Source: Mesorhizobium japonicum MAFF 303099
Lineage (GTDB): Bacteria > Pseudomonadota > Alphaproteobacteria > Rhizobiales > Rhizobiaceae
Reading direction: 5' to 3'
DNA: 64,000 bases
NCBI RefSeq assembly: GCF_000009625.1
Contig: NC_002678.2
Coordinates: 868,001 to 932,000, forward strand
Below are positions 7,320 to 15,282 of the stretch, piece by piece. The notes under the pieces were generated by a model. The model searched no databases. It had not been told where the DNA came from and saw only the letters and a program-made list of their open reading frames with translations. Position numbers and translations under genes: made by a program. Numbering within the stretch: position 1 is the stretch's first letter; every line of letters begins with the position of its first letter.

Positions 7320-9089
7320 ATGGTCGACATCACCCCTGCAGATGGCATTCCGCCGGCCGAAGTCGCGGAAGTCGAACTCTACCATCCGCACAGTTGGTGG
7401 ACCAAATACGTCTTTTCGCAGGACGCCAAGGTCATCGCCGTCCAGTATTCGGCGACGGCAACGGCAATCGGCCTGGTCGCCCTGGTGCTGTCCTGGCTGA
7501 TGCGGCTGCAGCTTGGCTTTCCCGGCACGTTCGACTTCATCACCCCGGAGGCCTACTACCAGTTCATCACCATGCACGGCATGATCATGGTGATCTACCT
7601 GCTCACCGCCCTCTTCCTCGGCGGCTTTGGCAACTATCTGATCCCCTTGATGGTCGGCGCGCGCGACATGGTCTTCCCCTATGTCAACATGCTGAGCTAC
7701 TGGATCTACCTGCTTGCCGTGCTGGTTCTGGTGTCGAGCTTCTTCGCGCCCGGCGGACCGACGGGGGCCGGCTGGACGCTCTACCCGCCGCAGGCCATCA
7801 TGAGCGGGACGCCAGGCGGCCAGGACTGGGGCATCATCCTGATGCTCTCCTCGCTGATCCTGTTCATCATCGGCTTCACGATGGGTGGCCTCAACTATGT
7901 CGTGACCGTGCTGCAGGGCCGCACGCGCGGCATGACGATGATGCGCCTGCCGCTGACCGTCTGGGGCATCTTCACCGCAACCGTCATGGCGCTGCTCGCC
8001 TTTCCGGCGCTGTTCGTCGCCAGCGTGATGATGCTGCTCGACCGCGTCCTGGGCACCAGCTTCTTCATGCCGGCGATCTCTGAAATGGGTGAGCAGCTGC
8101 AACACAATGGCGGCAGCCCGATCCTGTTCCAGCACCTGTTCTGGTTCTTCGGCCATCCCGAGGTCTACATCGTGGCGCTGCCGGCCTTCGGCATCGTATC
8201 CGACCTGATCAGCACCCATGCGCGCAAGAACATCTTCGGCTACCGGATGATGGTCTGGGCCATCGTCGGCATTGGCGCGCTGAGCTTCGTGGTCTGGGCG
8301 CACCACATGTATGTCAGCGGCATGCACCCCTATTTCGGCTTCTTCTTCGCCACCACGACGCTGATCATCGCCATTCCGACGGCCATCAAGGTCTACAATT
8401 GGGTGCTGACCCTATGGCGCGGCGACATCCATCTCACCATACCAATGTTGTTCGCCCTGGCCTTCATAGTGACCTTCGTCAACGGCGGGCTGACCGGCCT
8501 GTTCCTTGGCAATGTCGTCGTCGATGTTCCGCTATCCGACACGATGTTCGTCGTCGCCCATTTCCATATGGTCATGGGTGTCGCCCCGATCCTCGTGGTT
8601 TTTGGCGCGATCTACCATTGGTACCCGAAGGTCACCGGCCGGATGCTCGACGAAACCCTGGGCCGGTTCCATTTCTGGGTCACCTTCCTCGGCGCCTACC
8701 TGATTTTCTTCCCCATGCACTACCTCGGCCTGATGGGCGTGCCGCGGCGCTATGCTGAACTGACCGACATGACGATCATGACGGAGTCGGCCCATCACCT
8801 GAACTCGTTCATCAGCGTCATGGCCTTCATCGTCGGCTTCGCCCAGATGGTGTTCCTGTTCAACCTGATCTGGAGCATCCGCCATGGCCGCGAGGCCGGC
8901 GGCAATCCGTGGCGGGCCACGACCCTCGAATGGCAGACGCCGCAAACACCGCCGGCCCACGGCAATTTCGGCAAGGACCTGCCGATCGTCTATCGCTGGG
9001 CTTATGATTACAGCGTACCGGGCGCCAAGGAAGACTTCATCCCGCAGAACATGCCGGGCTCCTTCGGCCCCTCAAGGGAGCCGGCATGA
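7320..9089 (+). CDS. coxN: Cytochrome c oxidase subunit I (CoxN type)
   Basis: A 589-residue catalytic subunit of a heme-copper oxidase with about 12-13 transmembrane helices. It has the low-spin heme His region (TMHGMIMV), the CuB/cross-linked Tyr segment WFFGHPEVYIVALPAFG with the D-channel Glu, HHMYVSGM, the IPTAIKVYNW Lys-channel residue, and AHFHMVMG. GARDMVFPYVN keeps the D-channel entry Asp. It is not fused to subunit III. The ATG at 7320 follows GGACACGGAGG. It overlaps the next gene by ATGA. CoxMNOP oxidases are alternative aa3-type enzymes in rhizobia; oxygen affinity cannot be judged here. Confidence 0.95.
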   Translation: MVDITPADGIPPAEVAEVELYHPHSWWTKYVFSQDAKVIAVQYSATATAIGLVALVLSWLMRLQLGFPGTFDFITPEAYYQFITMHGMIMVIYLLTALFLGGFGNYLIPLMVGARDMVFPYVNMLSYWIYLLAVLVLVSSFFAPGGPTGAGWTLYPPQAIMSGTPGGQDWGIILMLSSLILFIIGFTMGGLNYVVTVLQGRTRGMTMMRLPLTVWGIFTATVMALLAFPALFVASVMMLLDRVLGTSFFMPAISEMGEQLQHNGGSPILFQHLFWFFGHPEVYIVALPAFGIVSDLISTHARKNIFGYRMMVWAIVGIGALSFVVWAHHMYVSGMHPYFGFFFATTTLIIAIPTAIKVYNWVLTLWRGDIHLTIPMLFALAFIVTFVNGGLTGLFLGNVVVDVPLSDTMFVVAHFHMVMGVAPILVVFGAIYHWYPKVTGRMLDETLGRFHFWVTFLGAYLIFFPMHYLGLMGVPRRYAELTDMTIMTESAHHLNSFISVMAFIVGFAQMVFLFNLIWSIRHGREAGGNPWRATTLEWQTPQTPPAHGNFGKDLPIVYRWAYDYSVPGAKEDFIPQNMPGSFGPSREPA

Positions 9090-9790
9090 GCGTCATCCTG
9101 GTCTTCCTGCTCGTCATTGCCGGTTTTGCCGGATGGTGGCTTTCGCACCAGAGGCTGATGGCGAAGCCATGGCTCGAGCAAGGTCTGGCCGGTGATCTTG
9201 TCGGCCTCGACCGGTCGGCTCTGCCAACCGCCAAGATCGGCCTCGGCGTTTTCCTCGCTGTCGTCGGCTGCCTGTTCGCGCTTTTCACCAGTGCCTATTT
9301 CATGCGGATGGCGGTGTCGGACTGGCAGCCGTTGCCCCTGCCGCGCCTGCTCTGGCTCAACACCGGCGTGCTGATCCTGAGCAGCGTAGCCCTCCAATGC
9401 ACCTCGGTGGCGGCGCGCAGGGGTCAGATCGACACCGTCAGGCTCGGCCTTGCCACGGCCGGGCTCACGGCGCTCGCCTTCCTGGTCGGACAGCTCATGG
9501 CATGGCGGCAGCTGACCGCCGACGGTTATTTCCTGGCCTCCAATCCGGCCAACAGTTTCTTTTACCTGATAACCGGCATGCATGGCTTGCACGTGTTGGG
9601 AGGGCTGGTGGGTCTGGGCAGGACCACCACGAGCGCCTGGACTGGAACGCGGCCGGAACGGCTTCGCCTCGGCGTGGAACTATGCGCCATGTACTGGCAT
9701 TTCCTGCTTTTCGTCTGGCTTGCCATCTTCGCGCTGCTAGCCGGCTGGGCCGCGACGTTCATCGACATTTGCCGGCAGTTGCTGACTTAA
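9086..9790 (+). CDS. coxO: Cytochrome c oxidase subunit III (CoxO type)
   Basis: A 234-residue, mostly hydrophobic subunit III-family protein, the first of two in this operon. Helices are spread over the whole length. Characteristic pieces are FTSAYFMRM, NPANSFFYLITGMHGLHVLGGL and CAMYWHFLLFVWLAIF, corresponding to the helix V/VII signatures of subunit III. The gene begins inside the coxN stop codon (ATGA). Presence of two divergent subunit III genes side by side is the hallmark of the coxMNOP arrangement. Confidence 0.88.
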   Translation: MSVILVFLLVIAGFAGWWLSHQRLMAKPWLEQGLAGDLVGLDRSALPTAKIGLGVFLAVVGCLFALFTSAYFMRMAVSDWQPLPLPRLLWLNTGVLILSSVALQCTSVAARRGQIDTVRLGLATAGLTALAFLVGQLMAWRQLTADGYFLASNPANSFFYLITGMHGLHVLGGLVGLGRTTTSAWTGTRPERLRLGVELCAMYWHFLLFVWLAIFALLAGWAATFIDICRQLLT

Positions 9791-9803
9791 GGGGATCAAG
9801 CGA

Positions 9804-10523
9804 ATGGCAGAGACACTGACGCATATCGGCCAGACGGAGCCACGGCCCACAGGCTGGCGAGGCATTGCCGCCGATTGGTCCTCGGATCAGCGTGCGTTCA
9901 AGAACGTGTCCTGGGGCAAGGCCATGATGTGGATCTTCCTGCTCAGCGACACCTTCATCTTCGGTTGCTTCCTGCTCGCCTACATGACCGCGCGCATTTC
10001 GACACGCGAGCCGTGGCCCAATCCGAGCGAGGTCTTTGCGCTGCGTATCGGCGGCTCGGAAATCCCGCTGATCCTTATTGCCATCATGACCTTCGTGCTG
10101 ATCTCAAGCAGCGGGACGATGGCCATGGCGGTCAATTTCGGCTATCGCCGCGACCGCCGCAAGACGGCAATCCTCATGCTTCTGACCGCGGCACTTGGCG
10201 CGACCTTTGTCGGCATGCAAGCCTTCGAATGGACCAAGCTGATCACCGAAGGGGTACGGCCCTGGGGCAATCCCTGGGGTGCTGCACAATTCGGCTCGTC
10301 TTTCTTCATGATCACCGGTTTCCACGGCACCCATGTGACGATCGGGGTGATCTTCCTGATCATCGTGGCGCGAAAGGTCTGGCGCGGAGATTTCGACACC
10401 GGACGGCGCGGTTTCTTCACCAGCCGCAAGGGCCGCTACGAGAACGTCGAGATCATGGGGCTGTATTGGCACTTCGTCGACCTGGTCTGGGTGTTCATCT
10501 TCGCTTTCTTCTATCTTTGGTGA
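9804..10523 (+). CDS. coxP: Second cytochrome c oxidase subunit III (CoxP type)
   Basis: A 239-residue subunit III-family protein. An amphipathic start leads to helices such as MMWIFLLSDTFIFGCFLLAYM, AQFGSSFFMITGFHGTHVTIGVIF and IMGLYWHFVDLVWVFIF. The GFHGTHV and YWHFVD motifs are canonical for subunit III. It is 13 nt behind coxO with an AAGGGGA ribosome binding site. It differs clearly from CoxO, so this is an old paralogue pair and not a recent duplication. Confidence 0.92.
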   Translation: MAETLTHIGQTEPRPTGWRGIAADWSSDQRAFKNVSWGKAMMWIFLLSDTFIFGCFLLAYMTARISTREPWPNPSEVFALRIGGSEIPLILIAIMTFVLISSSGTMAMAVNFGYRRDRRKTAILMLLTAALGATFVGMQAFEWTKLITEGVRPWGNPWGAAQFGSSFFMITGFHGTHVTIGVIFLIIVARKVWRGDFDTGRRGFFTSRKGRYENVEIMGLYWHFVDLVWVFIFAFFYLW

Positions 10524-10532
10524 GAGGCAGAC

Positions 10533-10934
10533 ATGGCTGAAGCAACCGCAAACGGCCTCGGACAACACGCACTTCATGCTGGTCATGCACATGAAGCGCC
10601 GGCCGCCGCCGCCCGTGCCGACGTGCATCAGGAACACCCGATCAAGCTCTATCTGGTGGTATGGGCATGGCTGTTCATCCTCAGCACCTGCTCCTACCTG
10701 GTCGATTATTTCGGCCTGCAAGGCTATCTCAGGTGGTCGTTGATCCTGATCTTCATGATCCTCAAGGCAGGGCTGATCGTCGCCGTCTTCATGCACATGG
10801 CCTGGGAACGGCTGGCGCTTGCCTATGCGATCATCCTGCCGCCAATACTGGTGCTGGTGTTCGTGACGATGATGGTCTTCGAAGCCGACTACACGCTTTT
10901 CACCCGGCTGGCATTTTTCGGAGCCGGCCCCTGA
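10533..10934 (+). CDS. Cytochrome c oxidase subunit IV-like protein
   Basis: A 133-residue membrane protein of the prokaryotic COX4 family. The cytosolic N-terminus is His/Ala-rich (residues ~10-35, possibly metal-interacting). Three transmembrane helices follow: LVVWAWLFILSTCSYLVDYF, WSLILIFMILKAGLIVAVFMH and AIILPPILVLVFVTMMVF. The FMHMAWE segment is typical. It is 9 nt after coxP and completes the operon; the subunit usually stabilises subunit I. Confidence 0.85.
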   Translation: MAEATANGLGQHALHAGHAHEAPAAAARADVHQEHPIKLYLVVWAWLFILSTCSYLVDYFGLQGYLRWSLILIFMILKAGLIVAVFMHMAWERLALAYAIILPPILVLVFVTMMVFEADYTLFTRLAFFGAGP

Positions 10935-11066
10935 CGCGCAAACCGTAGTCAGATGTTGCCGTCGAGCCTCGAACCATCAGCAACTGGTCCATTTTAGTAC
11001 CGGAAACGGGAGAGTGACTGCCCTCGTTTCCCCACGCGTCGCGAACTCCGGCAAAGGGAGGCCAAG

Positions 11067-11540
11067 ATGACGATCGCAACCAGACTGAAGGACTTTATCG
11101 ACGAGAAGGGAGTTTCATACGACACAGTCGCCCACCATCGCACGTCCACCAGCAGACAGTCCGCCATTGCGGCGCATGTGCCCGGCAGCATAGTGGCGAA
11201 ATCGGTCGTGGTTCACCACGAACTCGGCTATGCGCTGGCCGTGGTTCCCAGCACCCACAGGATCGAGCTCGGCACATTGCAGAGCGTCATGGACAAGCGT
11301 CTCGGATTAGCCTCCGAAGACGAGGTGACTTCGCTCTTCGCCGATTGCGACACCGGCGCCATCCCGCCGATCGGCGCACCCTATGATGTGCCGGTGATTG
11401 TCGATGAAAGCCTTGGTGATGCCGCCGACATTTACTTCGAAGGCGGCGACCACAGAACGCTGGTGCATGTCAGCGGCGAGGATTTCCGCAACTTGACCAT
11501 GGGCGCATACCGCGCCCGCTTCAGTCACCGGGCTTACTGA
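11067..11540 (+). CDS. YbaK/EbsC-type aminoacyl-tRNA deacylase
   Basis: A 157-residue protein of the YbaK/ProX superfamily, whose members hydrolyse mischarged aminoacyl-tRNAs in trans. Visible features are the substrate-binding core SIVAKSVVVHHELGYALAVVPSTHRIEL, the GAIPPIGAPYDVPVIVDESL loop and the C-terminal VHVSGEDFRNLTMG. AAAGGGAGG precedes the ATG. It is monocistronic, between the oxidase operon and a convergent DUF2189 gene. The tRNA specificity (Cys-tRNA-Pro or other) is not evident. Confidence 0.85.
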   Translation: MTIATRLKDFIDEKGVSYDTVAHHRTSTSRQSAIAAHVPGSIVAKSVVVHHELGYALAVVPSTHRIELGTLQSVMDKRLGLASEDEVTSLFADCDTGAIPPIGAPYDVPVIVDESLGDAADIYFEGGDHRTLVHVSGEDFRNLTMGAYRARFSHRAY

Positions 11541-11570
11541 CGGCTTCGATCAAACCCGCACCGGCATCCT

Positions 11571-11694
11571 GAGCAATTCGAGGAAAAGCGTGATCGGTTT
11601 TCCCCGGGAAAGCGCGTAGCGCTTTCCCTTGCGAATTGCGTTAAAACAAAGAGATAGAGCATTTTACCGTTTCCGCGAAACGGTAAAATGCTCT
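11571..11694. repeat. Interspersed repeat element, copy 1
   Basis: The segment GAGCAATTCGAGGAAAAGCG onward, with CGGGAAAGCGCGTAGCGCTTTCCC, is partly palindromic. It matches a second copy at 60652-60775 (shared CAATTC, GGAAAAG, CCCGGGAAA and TAGCGC blocks). This style of short intergenic palindromic element is common in Rhizobiales chromosomes. It carries a perfect hairpin at its right end. Confidence 0.6.
11656..11694. terminator. Perfect 18-bp hairpin between convergent genes
   Basis: The arms AGAGCATTTTACCGTTTC and GAAACGGTAAAATGCTCT pair perfectly around a 3-nt loop. Located between ybaK (+) and the DUF2189 gene (-), it can act as a bidirectional terminator or RNA 3'-end stabiliser, although no long U tract follows on either strand. 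Confidence 0.6.
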
Positions 11695-11720
11695 GGCCGA
11701 TGCGGTGAGGCGAGACGTCC

Positions 11721-12533
11721 TCAACTCGTCGGTCTGGCGGGCGACTCCACAACCTTGCGGTAGACGTGCCAGGTGGCGTGGCCGAGGATCGGCAACACCA
11801 CGGCGAGCCCGGCGAACACCGGCAGCGAGCCGATGATCAGGCCGACGGCGACGATCAGCCCCCAGACAGCCATCACGATCGGGTTCGTCAGGACCACGCG
11901 CACCGACGTGTGTATCGCTTCATAAGCACCGACATCGCGGTCGAGCAACAATGGGAAGGCGACGACCGTCGTGCACAACACCACCACGGCGAAGACAAAG
12001 CCGATGGCGTGCCCCAGTATGATCAGCGTCCAGCCGCGTCCGGTGGCAAATATCGCGTTGATGAAGCTAGATATCGATTCCGGCGGAGCCGGACCGAAAA
12101 GATATTCGTAAAACAGCTTCGCCGTCAAAAGCCACGTGATGAAGATTGCAAACAGCATGATCCCTACCGCGGCGATGGCCGGCAGCGCCGGAGAATTCCT
12201 GACCTCGAAAGCGTGCCTCCAGGAAGTGTCGAGTCCGGCTTCCCGTCTACGGCTGATTTCATAGAGGCCTATCGCCGCGAATGGGCCAACCAGCGCAAAA
12301 CCAGAAACCAGCGGAAACAACAACGGCAAAGCATTGGCGCCCGAGGTCCAGGCGGCGAGCACGACGCCCACGAGTGGATAGATCAGGCAGAGAAAGACGA
12401 TATGCGACGGTTTGACCATGAAATCATCGACGCCCCGCTTGAGCGCGTCAAAAAGGTCGGAAACAGCGATTTTTCGAATTCTGGTATGTTCCAGCGTCTC
12501 GCTGGCGCCTGCTATCACATGAAAGCTTGCCAT
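11721..12533 (-). CDS. DUF2189 integral membrane protein
   Basis: A 270-residue protein with about six transmembrane helices, matching the DUF2189 pattern: a short cytosolic N-terminus (RKIAVSDLFDALKRGVDDF), then HIVFLCLIYPLVGVVLAAW, PLLFPLVSGFALVGPFAAIGLYEISRRRE and later helices. The ATG at 12533 was chosen because homologous family sequence begins right after it. Function is unknown; the family is often near cytochrome and respiratory genes, as here. Confidence 0.85.
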   Translation of the reverse strand: MASFHVIAGASETLEHTRIRKIAVSDLFDALKRGVDDFMVKPSHIVFLCLIYPLVGVVLAAWTSGANALPLLFPLVSGFALVGPFAAIGLYEISRRREAGLDTSWRHAFEVRNSPALPAIAAVGIMLFAIFITWLLTAKLFYEYLFGPAPPESISSFINAIFATGRGWTLIILGHAIGFVFAVVVLCTTVVAFPLLLDRDVGAYEAIHTSVRVVLTNPIVMAVWGLIVAVGLIIGSLPVFAGLAVVLPILGHATWHVYRKVVESPARPTS

Positions 12534-12863
12534 GACCGTTCCTCCAGACTGGTCCGGAAAGGTCGCGGTTTCGCGGTGCTGTCGTCTGCGGAACTGGCCA
12601 CGCAAACCGCGACCTGCACCGCCACCAAATATACTCTCTTGTGAGAGACTTGTCGCCCGTTGTCGGCACGGATAGCGGGACGAGCCGCACGGCTGGCTCT
12701 GGAGGCCCTTCTTCGATATGCTCACGCAGCGCCGCGTGTCCCTTTGGGCACGTAAAGACGCTGGATCACTTGGATTGGCGCATGATCCTTTGCGAACCGG
12801 AGATCGGCTAAGCAGGGTCGATCCCGATCTTCAGGACCATGCACCGGGTCGAAGGCGAAGGTC
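12534..12863. other. Intergenic region upstream of the DUF2189 gene
   Basis: This gap presumably carries the minus-strand promoter of the DUF2189 gene. No RNA gene, repeat or conserved protein fragment is recognised. Confidence 0.4.
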
Positions 12864-12944
12864 ATGGACGCAAGGACGCTTCTCATACTCGGCCTCGGCA
12901 TAATCATTCTGCTGTTTCTGGGATTCTGTGCGCTGCCATCGTGA
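12864..12944 (+). CDS. Possible 26-residue single-span membrane peptide
   Basis: An ATG with a GAAGGCGAAG Shine-Dalgarno-like sequence starts a 26-codon frame: MDARTLLILGLGIIILLFLG, then FCALPS and a stop. It is almost entirely one hydrophobic helix with a charged N-terminus, which is the usual shape of real small membrane proteins and not of random high-GC frames. No neighbour shares its orientation, and no family is recognised. It could be chance. Confidence 0.35.
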   Translation: MDARTLLILGLGIIILLFLGFCALPS

Positions 12945-13000
12945 CGCACTGCAGCGTCTATGGCACTTGCCGACCGGCCAGAGCGGTTCGCGATCTGCGC

Positions 13001-13936
13001 TCAAGCCCCGACTGACATCAGCGCGCGCATGGCAATGGTGTCGGCAAGCAGCGCGGCGAAGACCGCGAAAAGATAGACGATCGAATAGGCAAACAGCGCC
13101 TTGGCGGGTTTCAGCTCCGTTTCGGAAGCGGCCCGAACCTTCCAGGAATGCCAGATGAAACCGACGCCCAATGCGGCCGAGGCGATTCCGTAGTAGCCGC
13201 TGGTGAATCCGAACGCCCAAGGCAGCACGCCGACCGGCGCCAGAAGCAAAGCATAGGCAAGGATTTGCCTTCGCGTCGAAGCAGGGCCGGCCACATTCGG
13301 CATCATCGGAATGCCGGCAGCGGCGTAGTCGCCAACCTTGAACAGCGCCAGCGCCCAGAAATGCGGCGGCGTCCACAGAAAGATGATCAGGAACAGGACG
13401 AGGCTTTCAACGCCGACGGCGCCAGTTGCGGCCGCCCAGCCAATGACAGGAGGAAGGGCACCAGCCGCGCCGCCGATGACGATGTTCTGCGGCGTCGAGC
13501 GCTTCAACCACATCGTGTAGATGACGATGTAGAAGAAGATGGTGAAGGCCAGCAGCGATGCGGCAAGCCAGCCCACCAGTACGCCGAGTGTCATCACCGA
13601 AAGCGCGGAAAGCACAAGGCCGAAGCCGAGAGCTTCGCCCGGCGTGACGCGGCCCGACGGAACCGGCCGCTTTGATGTGCGCGACATCAGCGCGTCGATG
13701 TCGGCGTCATACCACATGTTGAGGGCCCCCGCCGCTCCTGCTCCGATCGCAATCGCAGCGATTGCAATCACGGCGATGACCGGATTCACAGCGCCAGGCG
13801 CCACCATCAGGCCAACGAAAGCGGTGAATACGGCAAGCGCCATGACCCGCGGCTTCAAAAGCGCGAAGAAATCCGCCGCCGTCGCTTCCGAGAGGCGGAT
13901 GGAGGTATCCTTGAGGCGGCCTTCCCTAGTCGACAT
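13001..13936 (-). CDS. ctaB: Protoheme IX farnesyltransferase (heme O synthase)
   Basis: A 311-residue polytopic UbiA-family prenyltransferase that converts heme B to heme O for oxidase assembly. The first Asp-rich motif is [23 protein letters not shown] near residues 75-100. A cytosolic loop with [12 protein letters not shown] and [15 protein letters not shown] (second motif) follows. About nine transmembrane helices are present. Near the coxMNOP operon it likely serves heme maturation for that enzyme. I see no ctaA or ctaG next to it, so this may be an additional copy to the one in the main cta cluster. Confidence 0.93.
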   Translation of the reverse strand: MSTREGRLKDTSIRLSEATAADFFALLKPRVMALAVFTAFVGLMVAPGAVNPVIAVIAIAAIAIGAGAAGALNMWYDADIDALMSRTSKRPVPSGRVTPGEALGFGLVLSALSVMTLGVLVGWLAASLLAFTIFFYIVIYTMWLKRSTPQNIVIGGAAGALPPVIGWAAATGAVGVESLVLFLIIFLWTPPHFWALALFKVGDYAAAGIPMMPNVAGPASTRRQILAYALLLAPVGVLPWAFGFTSGYYGIASAALGVGFIWHSWKVRAASETELKPAKALFAYSIVYLFAVFAALLADTIAMRALMSVGA

Positions 13937-14059
13937 CCCAGACGACCACCGATGGAATTAGGCAAGCCGGGCGATGATCCCGCACCGAACGCCCGCGTCC
14001 TTTGATCTCGATAAGATCACGGTAAAACAAGGCGTTGGATGGATGGCGGAGGAGCCAGG

Positions 14060-14440
14060 TCACTTGGAGAACGTTTTCAGATAGGCAATGACGTTGGCCA
14101 CGTCTGCATCGTTCTTGAGACCGGGAAACGTCATCTTGGTGCCTTTGACCATGGCCTTGGGATCGTGAAGGTAGGTCGTCAGCGTTGGCTCGTCCCATTT
14201 GACGCCGGATTTGCCTGCCGCAATCATGGCATCGGAATATTTAAAATCCGGATGCGTACCGGCCGTGCGGCCGATGACGCCGTGCAGCGACGGGCCGATC
14301 TTGTTCTTGTCCTCGTTTGCGATGTGGCAGACTTGGCATTTGGTGAAGACCTTCTCACCAGCCGCGGCATCCTGTGCCCGCGACGGATGCGCGATGAAGA
14401 TCGTAACGGACACCGCAGCGAAAAACGCTAGAGCGCGCAT
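14060..14440 (-). CDS. Class I c-type cytochrome, periplasmic
   Basis: A 126-residue protein. A signal peptide (RALAFFAAVSVTIFIAHPSRA) leads to a mature ~105-residue cytochrome c with heme motif CQVCH near residue 35, KIGPSLHGVIGRTAG, and axial Met in GTKMTFPG near the C-terminus, ending VIAYLKTF. This is the cytochrome c2/c550 layout. A GGGAGGA site precedes the ATG chosen. Given its place downstream of ctaB and near coxMNOP, it is a plausible electron donor to that oxidase. Confidence 0.88.
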   Translation of the reverse strand: MRALAFFAAVSVTIFIAHPSRAQDAAAGEKVFTKCQVCHIANEDKNKIGPSLHGVIGRTAGTHPDFKYSDAMIAAGKSGVKWDEPTLTTYLHDPKAMVKGTKMTFPGLKNDADVANVIAYLKTFSK

Positions 14441-14593
14441 GGCATTTCCTCCCCTGATCGCCATTTATGCCTCGGACGATCGCGCCTGGGCAGAATATCC
14501 CTCCCCAGTGGAATTGCGCTACCAACATACCATGGAATCCAGGCGGCGGGTAGAAAAAGCCAAGCATTGCGAAGGTTTAGAACCCGGCCACGC

Positions 14594-15139
14594 TCAAGGC
14601 GGATCCGTCCGGCAGCTTCCGGCGATCTGCTCGACCGCCTCTTCAAGTCCTGCCAGCTCGAAATCCGCCTGGCCGCGGCCTGACAACAAGCCGAACCGCC
14701 AGGAAAGCGACAGTCGGCTTGCGGGAACAAGGCGCTTGATGCCGTCGGCACCGTCGCGCACCAGCATTCGGCCGCGTGACCCGACCGACCAGCTCTCGTC
14801 GAACTTGCCGCCGCCGTCCACGGTGACCGACACGGTGATCTTGCGGCTGGCCGAAACCCCGTCATTCAACTGCAGCCATTCGGTCCAGCGCGGCTCGCCG
14901 TCAGCCCGGCAGGCAATGGTCAGCACCGGGCTGTAACTCAAGGCGCCACCGCCCGTGATCAGCTTGTTGGTGCCATGAAGCGAAGCGGTGACAAGGCCAT
15001 CGTCATCCGTGCCGAAGCGCCACTCGCCGGCAAGCGCGTCGGCTTGGGCGAGATCGCAGGCAAAGGGCAGAACGAGCGCCAGGGCGACGGCACGCCCCGT
15101 TTCGAAGAATAGGCTCAACGCCCCCTCCAGGAACCACAC
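14594..15139 (-). CDS. Hypothetical exported protein
   Basis: A 181-residue protein of no family I can name confidently. The N-terminus contains a hydrophobic, probably cleaved segment (AVALALVLPFACDLAQADA). The rest looks beta-rich: GEWRFGTDDDGLVTASLHG, SYSPVLTIACRADGEPRWTEWLQL, RLSLSWRFGLLSGRGQADFELAGLEEAVEQIAGSC. Two cysteines could form a disulphide. The alternating small-polar pattern resembles T6SS-VasI-like or other periplasmic beta-sandwich proteins, but that is only an impression. It is transcribed in the same direction as the cytochrome c gene. Confidence 0.6.
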   Translation of the reverse strand: MWFLEGALSLFFETGRAVALALVLPFACDLAQADALAGEWRFGTDDDGLVTASLHGTNKLITGGGALSYSPVLTIACRADGEPRWTEWLQLNDGVSASRKITVSVTVDGGGKFDESWSVGSRGRMLVRDGADGIKRLVPASRLSLSWRFGLLSGRGQADFELAGLEEAVEQIAGSCRTDPP

Positions 15140-15234
15140 GGTTTGCAGCAGCTGCGCAGATAATGCTCAACGCCAAGTATCGCCAAGTGCCGCTTTCCGC
15201 AAAGCGAATCGGCTGTTGCAGTTCCGCAACGAAA

Positions 15235-15257
15235 AAGGCCGCCTCAAGGGCGGCCTT
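15235..15257 (-). terminator. Intrinsic terminator of tig
   Basis: A 9-bp GC-rich stem (AAGGCCGCC/GGCGGCCTT, 5-nt loop) is followed on the minus strand by TTTTTC, about 25 nt past the trigger factor stop codon. Confidence 0.8.
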
Positions 15258-15282
15258 CGTCGATTCCATGAAGCTCGGGACC

